A stretch of DNA of 64,000 nt from assembly GCA_963930655.1 (NCBI GenBank), contig OZ005604.1, positions 16,998,001 through 17,062,000 of the forward strand, given 5' to 3'. The position numbers and the translations under genes were made by a program. This document shows positions 11,226-21,686 of this stretch, in pieces (positions within the stretch are counted from its first letter, which is position 1; every line of letters starts with the position of its first letter). The notes beneath the pieces are model-generated. The model was given only the letters and a program-made list of their open reading frames with translations, did no database searches and was not told the origin of the DNA. Source of the DNA: Myrica gale. Its lineage: Eukaryota > Streptophyta > Magnoliopsida > Fagales > Myricaceae.

Positions 11226-12860
11226 ATGGACTTCTTTCGTAGCTTGGTTATTGAGGCGAAGGTATTTAACTTCTCCGTGAGTTCGCTTGGTTTGGTATCG
11301 TTAACGGAATACAGTCGAAAGTCTCAGAGTGTCATTCGATTGGGGAGGTATGAGGTGGTGTGGCTGGCGAGTTTGTTCGGTAAACTGGCGCAGACGAGGG
11401 CCTCTTGTGTTTTTTCGGAGGAGTTCAGTGAGTCCCCGCGGGACTTCTATGCTCAGTTGTGTTCCAATAGGGGTGGTAGATTTGTTGCTCTTGCCGAGTT
11501 TGGGGAGAGTCGCCGACGTGGAGTAGTGATGGTTCCGGAAGGTAAGATGAGCAATGGTTGGTTGTCCTTTGTTTCGACCTGTGAGGAGATTCTTTCGGCT
11601 CTTGGAGATCTCCAATGCAAACAAAGGGGGTCGGTGGCTGCTTCGGTCAAAGTCGGCTGGTCTTTTGCTGATAAGATGAAGGTTGGGTTGCTGGAGAAGA
11701 AGTTGGAGGAAAAGGGAGTGTCGACTGTTGAGGGTAGCCTGACAGGGCCTCTGACGTGTAGCCTTTCAACAGCGAAGCATGCAGTCCCTGTTAGGGAAAT
11801 TTCTCTTCCCAACGCGTATGAGCTGGCTGCGAGGGACATTGCTCTTCCCAAAGTATCCTCAACCCAGCATGCGGACCCTGAAACACTCGACAGTGAGCTG
11901 TGGCTCCATTTACTGCAATTACGTGCTGAGGTGGAGTGGGTAATCGAGCGGGTTGGAGACCAAATGTGTCGGGCGTGTGGCCAAGCTATGGCAGGCCAGC
12001 TTACACGAGTGAGGGCCCAGTGTGCGGTTGATTTGGAGGCCCAGCGTGCGGTTGATTTGGAGACCCATCGTGCGGATGATTTGGAGGCCCCACGTGATGA
12101 TGTTATGTTGGGTGAGGTGGCCCAACGTGAGGAGGCCCAGAGCAGAGGTAAGGAAGCCCAGCATGAGGTTTTTATTTCGGGACTTGGTTTGGGGCAGGCT
12201 GGGGTGACCCGCTCCGAGGTGGGTTGTGGGTCGGGTCTCCAGCTCGTTGAGGACGAGGTTGAGCTCGCGGCGCCTTCCTCACCTGGGTTGGGGTTCGTCG
12301 GTCTGCTTCTTACCGGTGGAGAAACGGGGGACTCGGCGGTGGGTGTCTCGCCCCCAGCGACAGAGGTAGCTGTTGTCGATCATCAGGCGAGGTCTTCCAC
12401 GGGGTTTGATTCTGCAAGGTATCTCGTCGTCCGGCATGCGGTGGTGGGGTCGCCGCCATCTGGGGGCTCTGATGGCCCAACCGTTGCTTTGCAGGAGTCG
12501 TCTGGCCTTTCTGAGGGCCCTGTTAGGGCAGAGGTGCCTATTTCGTTGGATCCCCAAGGGGTTTCTGGGAGGGCAGCAACTTCCTTAGTTGGGGGAAGGG
12601 AGGTTGATCAGGGAGCTGTGATTAGTAGTGTTGATGGGTTTGTGGATGCACTTTTGGCGGTTTGTCCCCCTCATAAAGCTTTGGGGGGAGAATCTCCAGC
12701 GTGGGTCTTGGATACGGTTTCTTCTGTGGGTCAGTTGGTTGGGGTGTCGTGTGATGGACAAGAGGAAAAACTGCGGGATCTCTTTGCAGCGTTGGAACGC
12801 GATAGGGTGCAGCCTCGTTCGAAATCGGTTAGGAAGCCTGTGGGCTTTGGGTTTGTCTAA
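11226..12860 (+). CDS. ORF1-like protein of a non-autonomous LINE (about 544 aa)
   Basis: An uninterrupted frame within the LINE-derived insertion. The first ATG is at 11226; the frame opens slightly upstream at a GTG. The N-terminal third has the pattern of plant L1 ORF1 proteins (residues around GRFVALAEFGESRRRGVVMV and the following SNGWLSFV), a region these LINEs place ahead of, or in place of, the DUF4283 module. I see no CCHC zinc knuckle. The middle (about 12016-12090) carries three 24-bp tandem repeats giving AVDLEAQR-like units. The C-terminal half is low-complexity, Gly/Val/Ser/Glu-rich. The open frame over 1.6 kb implies a young insertion, or selection on the product. The molecular role, presumably RNA binding in the RNP, is inferred from the family. 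Confidence 0.65.
   Translation: MDFFRSLVIEAKVFNFSVSSLGLVSLTEYSRKSQSVIRLGRYEVVWLASLFGKLAQTRASCVFSEEFSESPRDFYAQLCSNRGGRFVALAEFGESRRRGVVMVPEGKMSNGWLSFVSTCEEILSALGDLQCKQRGSVAASVKVGWSFADKMKVGLLEKKLEEKGVSTVEGSLTGPLTCSLSTAKHAVPVREISLPNAYELAARDIALPKVSSTQHADPETLDSELWLHLLQLRAEVEWVIERVGDQMCRACGQAMAGQLTRVRAQCAVDLEAQRAVDLETHRADDLEAPRDDVMLGEVAQREEAQSRGKEAQHEVFISGLGLGQAGVTRSEVGCGSGLQLVEDEVELAAPSSPGLGFVGLLLTGGETGDSAVGVSPPATEVAVVDHQARSSTGFDSARYLVVRHAVVGSPPSGGSDGPTVALQESSGLSEGPVRAEVPISLDPQGVSGRAATSLVGGREVDQGAVISSVDGFVDALLAVCPPHKALGGESPAWVLDTVSSVGQLVGVSCDGQEEKLRDLFAALERDRVQPRSKSVRKPVGFGFV
12016..12087 (+). repeat. 24-bp in-frame tandem repeat, three copies
   Basis: Three consecutive 24-bp copies starting CCCAGTGTGCGG, CCCAGCGTGCGG and CCCATCGTGCGG. 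They add eight-residue units to the ORF1-like protein without breaking its frame. Confidence 0.85.
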
Positions 12861-13042
12861 TAGGGGTCTCGATTGGGTGGCTATAGGGTTGAGGGTTGGC
12901 TGTTGAGGATGGGAGGGTGCTTTTGTTTTTGGTGTGCTTTGGGCCTTTGTGTGTGTTAGGACTTTCAGTATTTTCTCTTGTACTGTTGTTTTCTCTTTAA
13001 TAATATGGGCTTACTTATCAAAAAAAAAAGTAGGTACCAGAA

Positions 13043-14497
13043 TGACCAATTCTAATTTCATTTCGATACTCAATGGACTACACTTTTTTGTTTCGGTTGT
13101 CTTTCGATATTTTACTGGAACGGAAATAAAATTTTTGAAATTGGAATCGAAAATTTTAGTTCGGAGTGTAGGTTTTTTTGACATATTTTTTTGGGCCCTA
13201 ATTAGCAAGAACTGTTTTTGAACCAATTTTGTTTGAAAAGTTTTATGTTATTCATCATAAATTAATAATAAATATAAATATTCATAAAAAATCTAGATTC
13301 TAAAATAAATATTCAAGCAAATTTCATATATTATACTGGTCTCTATTTTTGTTTTTTAAAATAGAAACTAAAGATTTTGATCTTTTTTATTTATTCATCA
13401 TAAATTAACAATAAAAATAAAAATATTCATTTAAAAATTTAGATTTTAAAATAAATATTTAATGAAATTACATATATTATACTTTATTTTAAACATTCGG
13501 TTGATATATAGGTCAAAATCGAAACTAGATTTATAAATTTCCGTAACCGGAAGTAGAACAGAAAAGTCCGAATTCCTGCCGTATACAGCGACTGTTAAGC
13601 TGCTCCGCAGGGTGATATCGCAATTGTTCGCTAATTTGCTATTTCAAGGACCGTTTTCCAGCTGCCTAAAAAACCCAGAGAAAGAATTGTTTCCAGTGCT
13701 TAGTCAGTCCTCACTTATTCGTTATTTTAATCTGCTTTTTACGGAAGAAGTTAAAAAGTAAAATAAAACTTGCACAAATATAGAAATACTAATGAGCGTG
13801 TTCCAACCATCCCTTTCCTTAACCTAAACGGTGCGACTAGAGGTCCGAAGTATCGCTTTCACCGATCGGGTACCACTTTCTCTCTCTGACCCTTTCTTTG
13901 CGGGTCTAACCAGGGCTTAGGGTTTTCGATGGAAATGGGATGCGTGGAAGGTAAAGAATTCTTCACCTTTTTGACTTGCGGTTTCTTCTTGTAATTTCAT
14001 TGGAACTTGTGTTTTGAATAATTGAAGCCTTTAGTCTCCGGTCTTCATTCAACAATTTTCACACTCCGTCGTCTAATATGTTACCAATTGGGTGTTGGGG
14101 AATTTGACAAATTTGTGTTTACCTCAGTTTGGATGTGAGAAAATTGAGGAACATGTTTTAAGAAATGGAAAATCTGAGCTTTCGCTTTAGGTTGATTCAA
14201 GTCTTCAAATATCACAAAGAGAATGATACGCTTACACACGAACTATAACCAACTAGTTGTATGAGATCCCTAAAGGGAGAAGTTAGGTTTTTTTTAGGTT
14301 CGTTGTATATTTGTATGCACTCCTGCAATTTTTGTGTTATTTGACGAACCGATTGTTTGAGGGGAAAAAGAGGTAATTTTTAGTGGCGTAGGTTAGTTGA
14401 ATTCCGCACAAAGCTGCCGTGTGGAGACCCGTTATCTTATTTCATTCTCGCGTGCTATAGCAAGGCACTAATTTATGTGCTGACTTTTTAAAGAAGG
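13043..14497. other. Intergenic DNA with a diverged direct repeat
   Basis: Two diverged copies of an AT-rich segment of about 115 bp lie at about 13250-13340 and 13385-13490, both starting ATTCATCATAAATTAA. Right of this, 13800-14000 looks like the beginning of a transcription unit (see 13929-13950). Nothing else was recognised. Confidence 0.45.
13929..13950 (+). other. Possible orphan first coding exon
   Basis: A pyrimidine-rich leader with CTCTCTCT and a TTAGGGTTTTCG stretch is followed by ATGGAAATGGGATGCGTG and then a consensus donor at AAG/GTAAAG. This looks like a short first exon encoding MEMGCVE. Two hAT elements fill 14.5-18.8 kb, and no convincing continuing exon was found further right. 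It may be the stump of a gene interrupted by those insertions, a non-coding transcript, or chance. Confidence 0.25.
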
Positions 14498-15031
14498 TCT
14501 ATACTTAAGGGTGAGAATTTTATATGGCAGAAACCGGAATTTCCGGTTCTGATTCCGATACCGGTTCCGGAACCAAAATCCATTTTAAGAAAATTACGGA
14601 ACCGGAAATTCCGGCGGAAATGCCGGAATGTTCCAGTTCCGTTATTCTTTTTAAAAAAAGTAATCCAGGGCTTTTAAGCCCTCTTTCATAAAAGACAAAA
14701 CGACCCAGGTCACGCGTGAATGAAGGAGTCACGTGAATGGAGTCAGATCTCCATTCGAATTTCGAACTTCAATGAAAAGTCTAGAAAAAAGAACTTCATT
14801 CCTTCATTCTCCCCCCACCGTCGCTGTCCCAGCTCCCCACTCTCCCTGCCTCCCGAAATTTCTCTCACTCGCGCACACACTGTCACACTCCGAGGGATAG
14901 AGATTTTGGTCTGGGGATTGGGTTAGTGTTTTGGTGGGTTCTTGGGCTACTTGCTAGCTCTTCCTCATTCCTTCATTTCTTTTCCTTATCTTTCTTCATC
15001 ATCTAGATTTCAGAGAGAGAGAGAGAGAAAG

Positions 15032-15280
15032 ATGGGAAATTGCCAGGCCATAGATGCAGCAACCCTGGTGATACAGCACCCGAGTGGGAGGATAGAGAGG
15101 CTGTACTGGCTGGTAAGTGCAAGCGAGGTGATGAAAATGAACCCAAGTCACTACGTTTCGTTGATCACCCCTTTGCCTGTATCCGAGGAAGAGAACCAGG
15201 AGCCGAAGGCCGTGTGGTTCACCCGCGTTAAGCTTCTCCGGCCGAATGAAACTCTTGCTCTCGGTCATGCTTATCGGCTT
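15032..15280 (+). pseudogene. Captured first exon of a DUF4228 (PADRE) domain gene
   Basis: The 83 codons begin MGNCQAIDAATLVIQHPSG and contain the N-terminal half of the DUF4228/PADRE domain: ERLYW, the VSASEVMKMNPSHYVSL segment and the VKLLRPNETLALGHAYRL segment. DUF4228 proteins are small, plant-specific, mostly defence- and stress-responsive proteins with an N-terminal Met-Gly that may be myristoylated. The exon ends exactly at a phase-0 donor, CTT/GTAAGG. The expected second exon is missing, and read-through continues 45 codons to a stop at 15416-15418. The 5' leader with its GAGAGA tract and upstream GC-rich sequence was captured too, so the copy could be transcribed from its own promoter piece. 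It lies wholly inside the hAT element 14506-15963. A complete parental gene should exist elsewhere in the genome. Confidence 0.85.
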
Positions 15281-15728
15281 GTAAGGGAGAGAGATTTTGG
15301 GGTGGGTTCTAGGGCGAGGACGCCTCTGTGGCGAAGACTATGGAGGCTAGGGCTTTTGACCCTGAGCAGGCTGAGCTCGAGGCAATATTCTATTAGAGGC
15401 CTCAATTTCCTGGTGTAATACTAATCTCTGCCCTTTTGAAAACCTCGGTCAAGGGCCATACATTTGAGCTTTGCTGATTAAAAGTGAAATACCGTGAATG
15501 GGTTTGTTGTCTTTTTCAGCATTGTTGTTCCTACCTTCATATTTGATTGGCATGATTCCTTAGCCTCTGTAGTTTTCCAATCAAATGCGTAGTTCCAGAA
15601 TGCAGCTATATGGATCAGTCCTTTTTGTATGTTATTTTATTTTGCTCTCTTGATACTGCATGCTCTTGAAGCGCATTTGTTTATTCCTTAATTGTCAATT
15701 TTTTTTCCTGATCTTGTATATTCAGAAC

Positions 15729-15765
15729 GATTAAAACGAAGGAGACCATCTCCTTCGTTTTAATC
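15729..15765. repeat. Perfect 17-bp hairpin
   Basis: Two perfectly complementary 17-bp arms, the left one GATTAAAACGAAGGAGA, are separated by a 3-base loop (CCA). It lies inside the Pack-hAT element, close to its right subterminal zone. It may be a relic of a hairpin-sealed end or a nested micro-insertion. Confidence 0.9.
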
Positions 15766-15977
15766 TATTCATTGCGAAGACAGCCTCCGCAGGCCCCTTG
15801 CCTCCTGTTGCACAGTTGCAATGCCGCCCCTCTCTCTTGCCGGAATTTTCGGATTCCGTTTCCGAAAATTCCGGTTCCGGAATGGAACCGGAACGAAAGT
15901 AAGGGTTCCGTTGAGTACCGGAACCGGCCATTCCGGTTCCATTCGTTCCGGTACTCACCCTTATCTCTACTGGTGGC

Positions 15978-16094
15978 GGAACCAAGCCAGGCAAAAAGGG
16001 ACCCTGGGCCCAGTTGGTTCTGCCAAAAAAATGATGGAACCAAGCCGAGGCGAACAGGGACCCTGGGCCTAGTTGGTTCTGCCAAAAAAATGAT
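15978..16094. repeat. 58-bp tandem duplication
   Basis: Two adjacent copies (15978-16035 and 16036-16094) both begin GGAACCAAGCC and end GCCAAAAAAATGAT, with a handful of differences. They lie at the left subterminal zone of the TTF-type hAT element. Confidence 0.85.
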
Positions 16095-16905
16095 TTTTTA
16101 AAGGTTTTGCCCTCTATGAGACCAAGTCCGCCCCCTTGGCTTGTCCCAAGCCCCAAGCTCGCCCCCCATCTATTCGGCCCAGTTTCATGTAAAACAACCC
16201 ATCCCACAGCCTTTTTGTGTGTTTTTTTTAATTATTAGAGGGTGAAACGACACTCTGCTTAAAACATAATAATTTAAACGCTCAACCTGGGTTTAATTCT
16301 CACCTAGAGCGAGTAGACTCCCTCTCCCTCTTTGCCTCTCGGCTCTTACTCCCTCTCAGCTCCTCCACTGGCGATTGGCCCCTCACTGTCGACCAAAACC
16401 CAGCCTCCTCCACCACCGACGATAGGTCGGGCTCTCTCTCTCAGCCTCTCTCTTTTTCAACCCATTTCCACCATCCACCCTCCGCCGCCGGTCGATTGCC
16501 ACCATGCTCGTGCTGGGCAACAAGTAGATTCAGCTGTGAGATTTAAATCCCATTGAATTTCTAAGTTGCTTATATTTGAAAACTCTTGCTTATAATTAAA
16601 TAGCCTTTTGCAATTATATCAACGCCTAAATGAAAAATTTTGCATGTCAATTGTCTAAAATTTATACACAAATCAGGTCCAGTTTATATGTTTTTTTTGT
16701 TAAATATATATTTTTATTCATTGAATACATGGGAGTGATAAGTCTTCGAGCCATGACGATTTTCACAATAGCCAAATTGGTTTATGGTTGATTGATTGAA
16801 TATGTTAGCTTGAATTTGCTTGATTGTTTATTTAAGCTTGAATTAATGATTTGTGAATTTGACAACGGTGTTAGATTGCATTCGTTTTCTTTTGGGGTAA
16901 TGATT

Positions 16906-18660
16906 AACTTTTCGTGACAATGACGAGTCCGAGAGTTCAATGTGGAAGGTAAATTTTCTTGAGTTTTTGGAATGATATGTCTTACGTAATGAAAAGGTTG
17001 CTAAGACAATTCAGCTTAATGCTTTTGGATACAACCAAATGACTTGTCCAAAAACTCAGAAGGAAATGGTGATTGTTGCTGCGTCGGAGACCACACTTGC
17101 CATCATTAAAGATATTGGGGGCGGATTTTTTTCCTTTTATGATTGATGAGTTTCGATATAAGTCAGTGAAGGAGCAAATTACAGTTTGAGATTTGTGTAC
17201 AAACGTGGACATGTGATTGAAAGATTTTTTGTTGTGGAACATGTTACTGACACTTGCTCTTAATCTTTGAAGAATACTATAGAAAAATTGTTTACAAGAC
17301 ACGAGTTATCAATATCCAGATTGAAGGGTCAAGAGTATGATGGGGCATCAAACATGCTAGACAAGTTCAATGGGTTGAAGTCGCTCATTTTGAGGGACAA
17401 TTTTTTGCTACATATATCTATTGTTTTGCTCACGAACTTCCACTTGTTATTGTGACTATTGCAAAGAATAACTTGTTAGTTGGTAATTTTTTTTAATTAC
17501 ACTTCTTTGATTGTGAATATAGTCGGAGCTTCTTGTAAAATGAAAGATACTATTCGGCAAAGTCAACATGAGAAGATAGTGGAGTGATTGGACAATAGAG
17601 AGATTTTTAGTGAAAAGGGTTGCAATCAAGAAATCAGTCTGGCACGACCAGGTGATACTCGTTGGGGTGGTTCATACTACGTTATAATAATCCGTCTATG
17701 CATTATGTGGTCAGCAGTGTTGGAAGTGCTTGAAAACGTAAAAGAGGATGATACTTGCTCAGAACAAAGATGATGGCTAGGAGTATGATAGATGAGTTGG
17801 AAAACTTTGAGTTTGTATTCACTATGTATTTGTTGCGGATATAATGAGAATTACAAATGAATTGTCACACGCCTTACAACGAAAGGATCAAGACATTGTA
17901 AATGCTATGAGTTTGGTTGGAGTTGTGAAACATCGGTTGCAGGTTTTGAAGGAAATGGAATGAGATACTTTTTTGGAAGAAGTCAAAAATTTATGTGGAT
18001 AATTCTATCACTGTGCCCAATATAGAAGACATTATACCAACTCGCGGTCGTAAGAGGCGTGAAGGGCAAACAGTTACTTATTTGCATAATTTTCGTGTGG
18101 AAGTGTTCTGCTAAGTTATTAATTTGATCACTCAGGAGATGGATCATCGTTTTACAGAAGTAAGTACGTAGTTACTTCTTTGCATAGCATGTCTTGATTC
18201 AAGGAACTCATTCTCAGCATTTGATCATGCTAAGTTATTTTGTCTTGCTGATCTTTTCCAGAAGATTTCTCAGCAGCTGATTGTATTATACTTAGAGATC
18301 AACTTCACACCTACATTCATGATGTGAGAAATAATGATGCTTTTTTTGGGCTTCAAGATATTGGAGGTCTTGCTGTGAAGATGGTTGAGACAGGAAAAAA
18401 ATACTCTATTTTCATTAGTTTATCTCCTTATTGAGTTGACATTAATATTATCAATTGCGACTGCAACCTTTGAGAGAACGTTTTTTGCGATGAATCTTAT
18501 CAGAACTGACTTGCTTAATAAGATGAGCGCTGAGTGGATGAATGATAGCATAGTAGTATACATCAAGAAGGAAAATTTTGAAACTATTGAGAACGAAGCC
18601 ATTTTGCAACATTTTCAGCAGATGCAGACTCGTAGGATCCAATTGTCACCTTTTTGTCTC
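16906..18660 (+). pseudogene. hAT transposase pseudogene (DUF4371 plus hAT dimerisation domain)
   Basis: Fragments in several frames line up in order with the TTF-type zinc-finger hAT transposase family. An N-terminal FRGHDES-like segment lies near 16910. A segment with LKNTIEKLFTRHELSISRLKGQ and YDGASNM follows near 17265-17355. A ladder through NQEISLARPGDTRWGGSYY is near 17625. The C-terminal hAT dimerisation region (LSIATATFERTFFAMNLI, then EWMNDSIVVYI) lies at 18385-18640. At least four frameshifts and several stops break it, and the N-terminal TTF zinc finger is not visible. Its enzyme would have cut and pasted hAT elements; this copy cannot. The 16310-16560 stretch, pyrimidine-rich, looks like its old leader. 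Confidence 0.85.
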
Positions 18661-18822
18661 AAAGAACAATACAGTATGTGTATTTCAATTTTTTTAATGC
18701 TTTTAGTCTTGAATTTTCTATATTTTAACTCTTAAGACATTTTTGGCATATGTAAGTTTTTTTTTTGTCATTTCGCTTTTGAAGTTCGCCCCCTTCAAAT
18801 TGAGTCCTGGTTCCGCCACTTG

Positions 18823-21510
18823 GGGATATTGGTAATTTTTGTTTTGCGGACGATTTTATTTGACACAAAAGCATCCTTGAGAGTAGAGATAGATTATTTC
18901 TTTCACTCACTTTGAATGGGAGAATTTGGTTACTAGAAAGATTACCATCCGGCGCAAAGGATTTATTGGGTTGTGGGTTGTAGTACTCTGGGTCTGGTCT
19001 TATACTTTCTGAGTTGCTTGAGCGGCCAGTATGTGTCATCACTGATTACATAGAACCGAAATAGTGCATAAAGGGCAAATTAAGGCATAAGACAGCTTAC
19101 TTGAAGCTCTTAAAATTGATGTAAGAAGTGGACTTGCTGCTAGAAGGAATATACGAAACTCAATGCAAATTGTAGTGTTTGGCACACTCCCTTCTATGTG
19201 TTTAGTAGATCTTAGTTCGTTGATTAGTTTTCAAAGTTAGCGTGCAGTTATATTTGCTGTGTTGGTGTGCGTGTGTGTTCAGTTGGCCGCTTGAGCTGGC
19301 TGTCTTGCCTGATGTGTTTACTGTACTTGGGATCCAAGGAGAGTTTTTAATCTATCCAAAATAATTTGTTAGATGGTACAGCTGCCGATTATGAGCTTGG
19401 TTGAGGTGTCCTCATTCAAAAAAGAATTTGTTACTCTCTGGTGCCCCAATTATGAGTCCTCAACGGTTGAGGTGTCCTTATCACGTAATCATCACATTTT
19501 AGGATCTTGAACACCAAGGAACATGCATTATCCTCTGCCTTTGTTGTGTACCTTCTTTGGTACTTATCTGATGATCGATGTATCTGTGCATGTTTCAATT
19601 TCATGGTCTTAGAATGTACGACAACAATGATGTAAACAAAAGCAGCCAATCTACTCTTTGACAGTATTGTTCGACCCAACATAAAAGTTATACTCAACGG
19701 AATCTTTCGTATCCTGTGTTTGAATCCCTTGGTTTCCAATGTCTTTGGTCTCTGTTTTAACAAATTGCCTTACAATAAGCTGGTAATCTCGAATAAAAGT
19801 AATCTGAGTTTTAAACCAAGGTATCTTATCTCCATTATTTTCACAATGGTGTGAGAATGTTTGTTAATTCTAGTGTGATGCTATTCCAGTTAATTCTGGC
19901 GTTGTGCTATTCATTTGTGATTTCAGACTCTTACTGCAGTTTATTCACTCTGCTTACTTTGCATTGTATTGGGTGTCCTCCATTTTGAATCACGGGCAAT
20001 TGAGCATAAACAGCAAATTTACCTTAGCTGCGCCTATCCCTGTTGATGTCTCTCTATCTCTGTCTCCGTCTGTCCGTCTTTCTTTCTCTTTCTCATGGGC
20101 TCAGATACACACACACACTGTAAACACATATGCAGTCACAAGCGATGCCTACGAGTAACCTATTGTCTGTTGACTGGGTTAAGATATATATATATAGAGT
20201 TTGTCCTCTGCTGCATTTCAGCTGTTGGTTATAATCAAAATAGGCATGCACACAGCTTGATGATCATGTTACTGCCCAAGGTGCTTTTAGTGCTTGGAAC
20301 CTTTTAGAGCTGAGATTATTGTGGTTTACAGGAGTAATGACAAAGGAGATGCACTTTAAGGTTTTTTCTCAAGTAAATTCCTAAAAGCTAGGGTTATCTG
20401 GGTAATTGCCACCGAGACTCCTTTTTTCTTCTTTTCTTTTCAACAGACTTGAAGGGTATATCCTAATTTACATTCAAATACGTACACATATCTATATGGG
20501 ATGATTTTAAGTCACTTCAGGTGTTCATGATTCTAAACAATTATGTGATGTTTGGAGAAAGTTGTACATCTTTGACATAATTTTACCTTCAACAAAGCTG
20601 AGATTGCACCTCTGGTCATGACTATGGTCATAGGTGATAATTAAACGAATTGGAAGAAGGATTAAGACGTTTACTGATGGTTAGGGCAAGAAGATGGGGT
20701 TGATTGTAAAATTGACATCAGAATGCAAACTTGAAGAATGAGTACAAAATCGTCACTTGTTGGATTGCATATTAAGCTCTTGGCTTTTCTGGAAATATTT
20801 TCTCTAGGAAGGGAATCTTTGGTTGCTGTTTCAAGAACTCATTTTGTTTCTCCATTAGTGCTCTAAGTAGGGTTTAGTGTGCTGATTAAAACACAGACTT
20901 TGGCTCCAGCTAATAGTGGATTAAATAGGATGGTAAGCTGTCACATTTTTTAATTGTTTTTTTTTTCATTAGAACTGAACTGATGAATGTTTACTGACAT
21001 TACTGTCATCCTATTTAATGAAACATGCTTTGTAAACAGTGGTGATTTTGCTGCTGCTGTCATGGCTATGTTCTTAGGTGATTTTGCCGACTGCTCACTT
21101 GTGCATGTTGAGTTTTTGTGATACCAATTTCTTCTGAATATGGATTTACATCTGCTAGAGATTGGGATACTTTGACTTACCCTCAAGAGTCTGCTGTCCC
21201 TCAAATCCAACTTTAGCTCTTTAGGAATTTAAACAAAAAGCATTATGGATAGAAAGGATGGAGAGGAGTAGGAAAGCACAGCAACCTCGCAAACAGGCTT
21301 CATGCCAGCTCAGAAAGGGATAAGCAAACGTAGATCTGCTAGCTTATAGTTTATTTGTATTTATATCTCAAAAAAAGAATGTTAAACATAGATGCATTTG
21401 TATTGAAAGGGAAAGAGAAATAAGAACCCATACAACACTGAATACTTTTGATCTTTGTTGTTTCTACGTATATTCTTGGAACTGAGTATGAATGAGAGTG
21501 AGTAGACAGA
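18823..21510. other. Intergenic DNA downstream of the syntaxin gene
   Basis: No coding exon or bounded element was recognised. It contains a CT-rich stretch with a short CA repeat near 20050-20120, and the far right must hold the 3' UTR of the distal syntaxin isoform. Confidence 0.45.
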
Positions 21511-21527
21511 TGATTTCACTCTGTTGA

Positions 21528-21686
21528 TTACTTCCATGGTTTCACAATAGAGAGTATGACGGTGATTGCAATAACCAGGAGTAATATAATGGAAATCATC
21601 ATGCACTTCCTTGACTTCTTTTGCAGGCTCTTTGCAGCTTGGAGGGCATCTGTGGCTGACCGCACATGGTCCACTGCATTTGTCAC
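21528..21686 (-). CDS. SYP132: Alternative distal last exon of the syntaxin gene (second membrane anchor)
   Basis: This minus-strand exon has an AG acceptor just before 21686 and a phase-0 start. It encodes VTNAVDHVRSATDALQAAKS, then LQKKSRKCMM, a run of about 20 hydrophobic residues, KPWK and a TAA stop: 52 residues. It aligns throughout with the proximal last exon at 23253-23426 (57 residues, [11 protein letters not shown]..., KPW-like end), and both can replace each other after the same exon 12. The isoform using it would have 304 residues. The end of the SNARE helix (layers past the central glutamine) and the transmembrane anchor therefore differ between isoforms. The exon is undamaged. 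It is the expected position and type of the symbiosis-associated exon known from Medicago SYP132/SYP13II, but use of this exon here is not shown by sequence alone. Confidence 0.85.
   Translation of the reverse strand: MTNAVDHVRSATDALQAAKSLQKKSRKCMMISIILLLVIAITVILSIVKPWK

Larger units (their letters stand above)
11075..13027 (+). mobile_element. LINE-derived non-LTR insertion carrying only an ORF1-like gene
   Basis: The insertion is bounded by a perfect 15-bp target duplication, AAGTAGGTACCAGAA, at 11060-11074 and 13028-13042. It ends in an oligo(A) tail preceded by TTACTTATC, the usual 3' end of plant L1 LINEs. These are the marks of target-primed reverse transcription. At about 1.95 kb it is far shorter than an autonomous plant L1 (6-7 kb). 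There is no endonuclease, reverse transcriptase or RNase H, so it must have been mobilised in trans. The base composition is clearly more G-rich than the flanks. Confidence 0.9.
14506..15963. mobile_element. Pack-hAT element carrying a host gene fragment
   Basis: A 1,458-bp element with inverted ends TAAGGGTGAG and CTCACCCTTA. It is flanked by an 8-bp target duplication that differs at one base (TCTATACT at 14498-14505, TCTCTACT at 15964-15971). Both subterminal zones (14525-14645 and 15835-15950) are dense in GGTTCCGG/CCGGAAT motifs, as in hAT transposons. Between them lies unrelated, GC-richer DNA that includes a leader, start codon, first exon and donor site of a DUF4228 protein gene. No transposase is present. 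This is the hAT counterpart of a Pack-MULE: a non-autonomous transposon that copied a piece of a host gene. Confidence 0.85.
15972..18822 (+). mobile_element. Decayed hAT transposon of the TTF-type family
   Basis: The left end reads GTGGCGGAACCAAGCC and the right end is its inverse (complement of AAGTGGCGGAACCAGG). Between them is a recognisable hAT transposase pseudogene. The Pack-hAT's right target duplication directly abuts the left end, so the Pack-hAT landed at or next to this element's edge. That may be why no clean 8-bp duplication can be matched at 18822. Boundaries are good to a few bases on the right and less certain on the left. Confidence 0.7.

Noticed and set aside
15731..16207. 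Minus-strand frame of 158 codons rich in Gly/Trp across the two hAT elements
   Set aside because: It spans the GGTTCCGG subterminal array and a 58-bp tandem repeat, so the frame arises from repeats crossing two element borders.
19431..19763. Minus-strand frame of 110 codons
   Set aside because: No family likeness, no splice or start context, and no support from neighbours.
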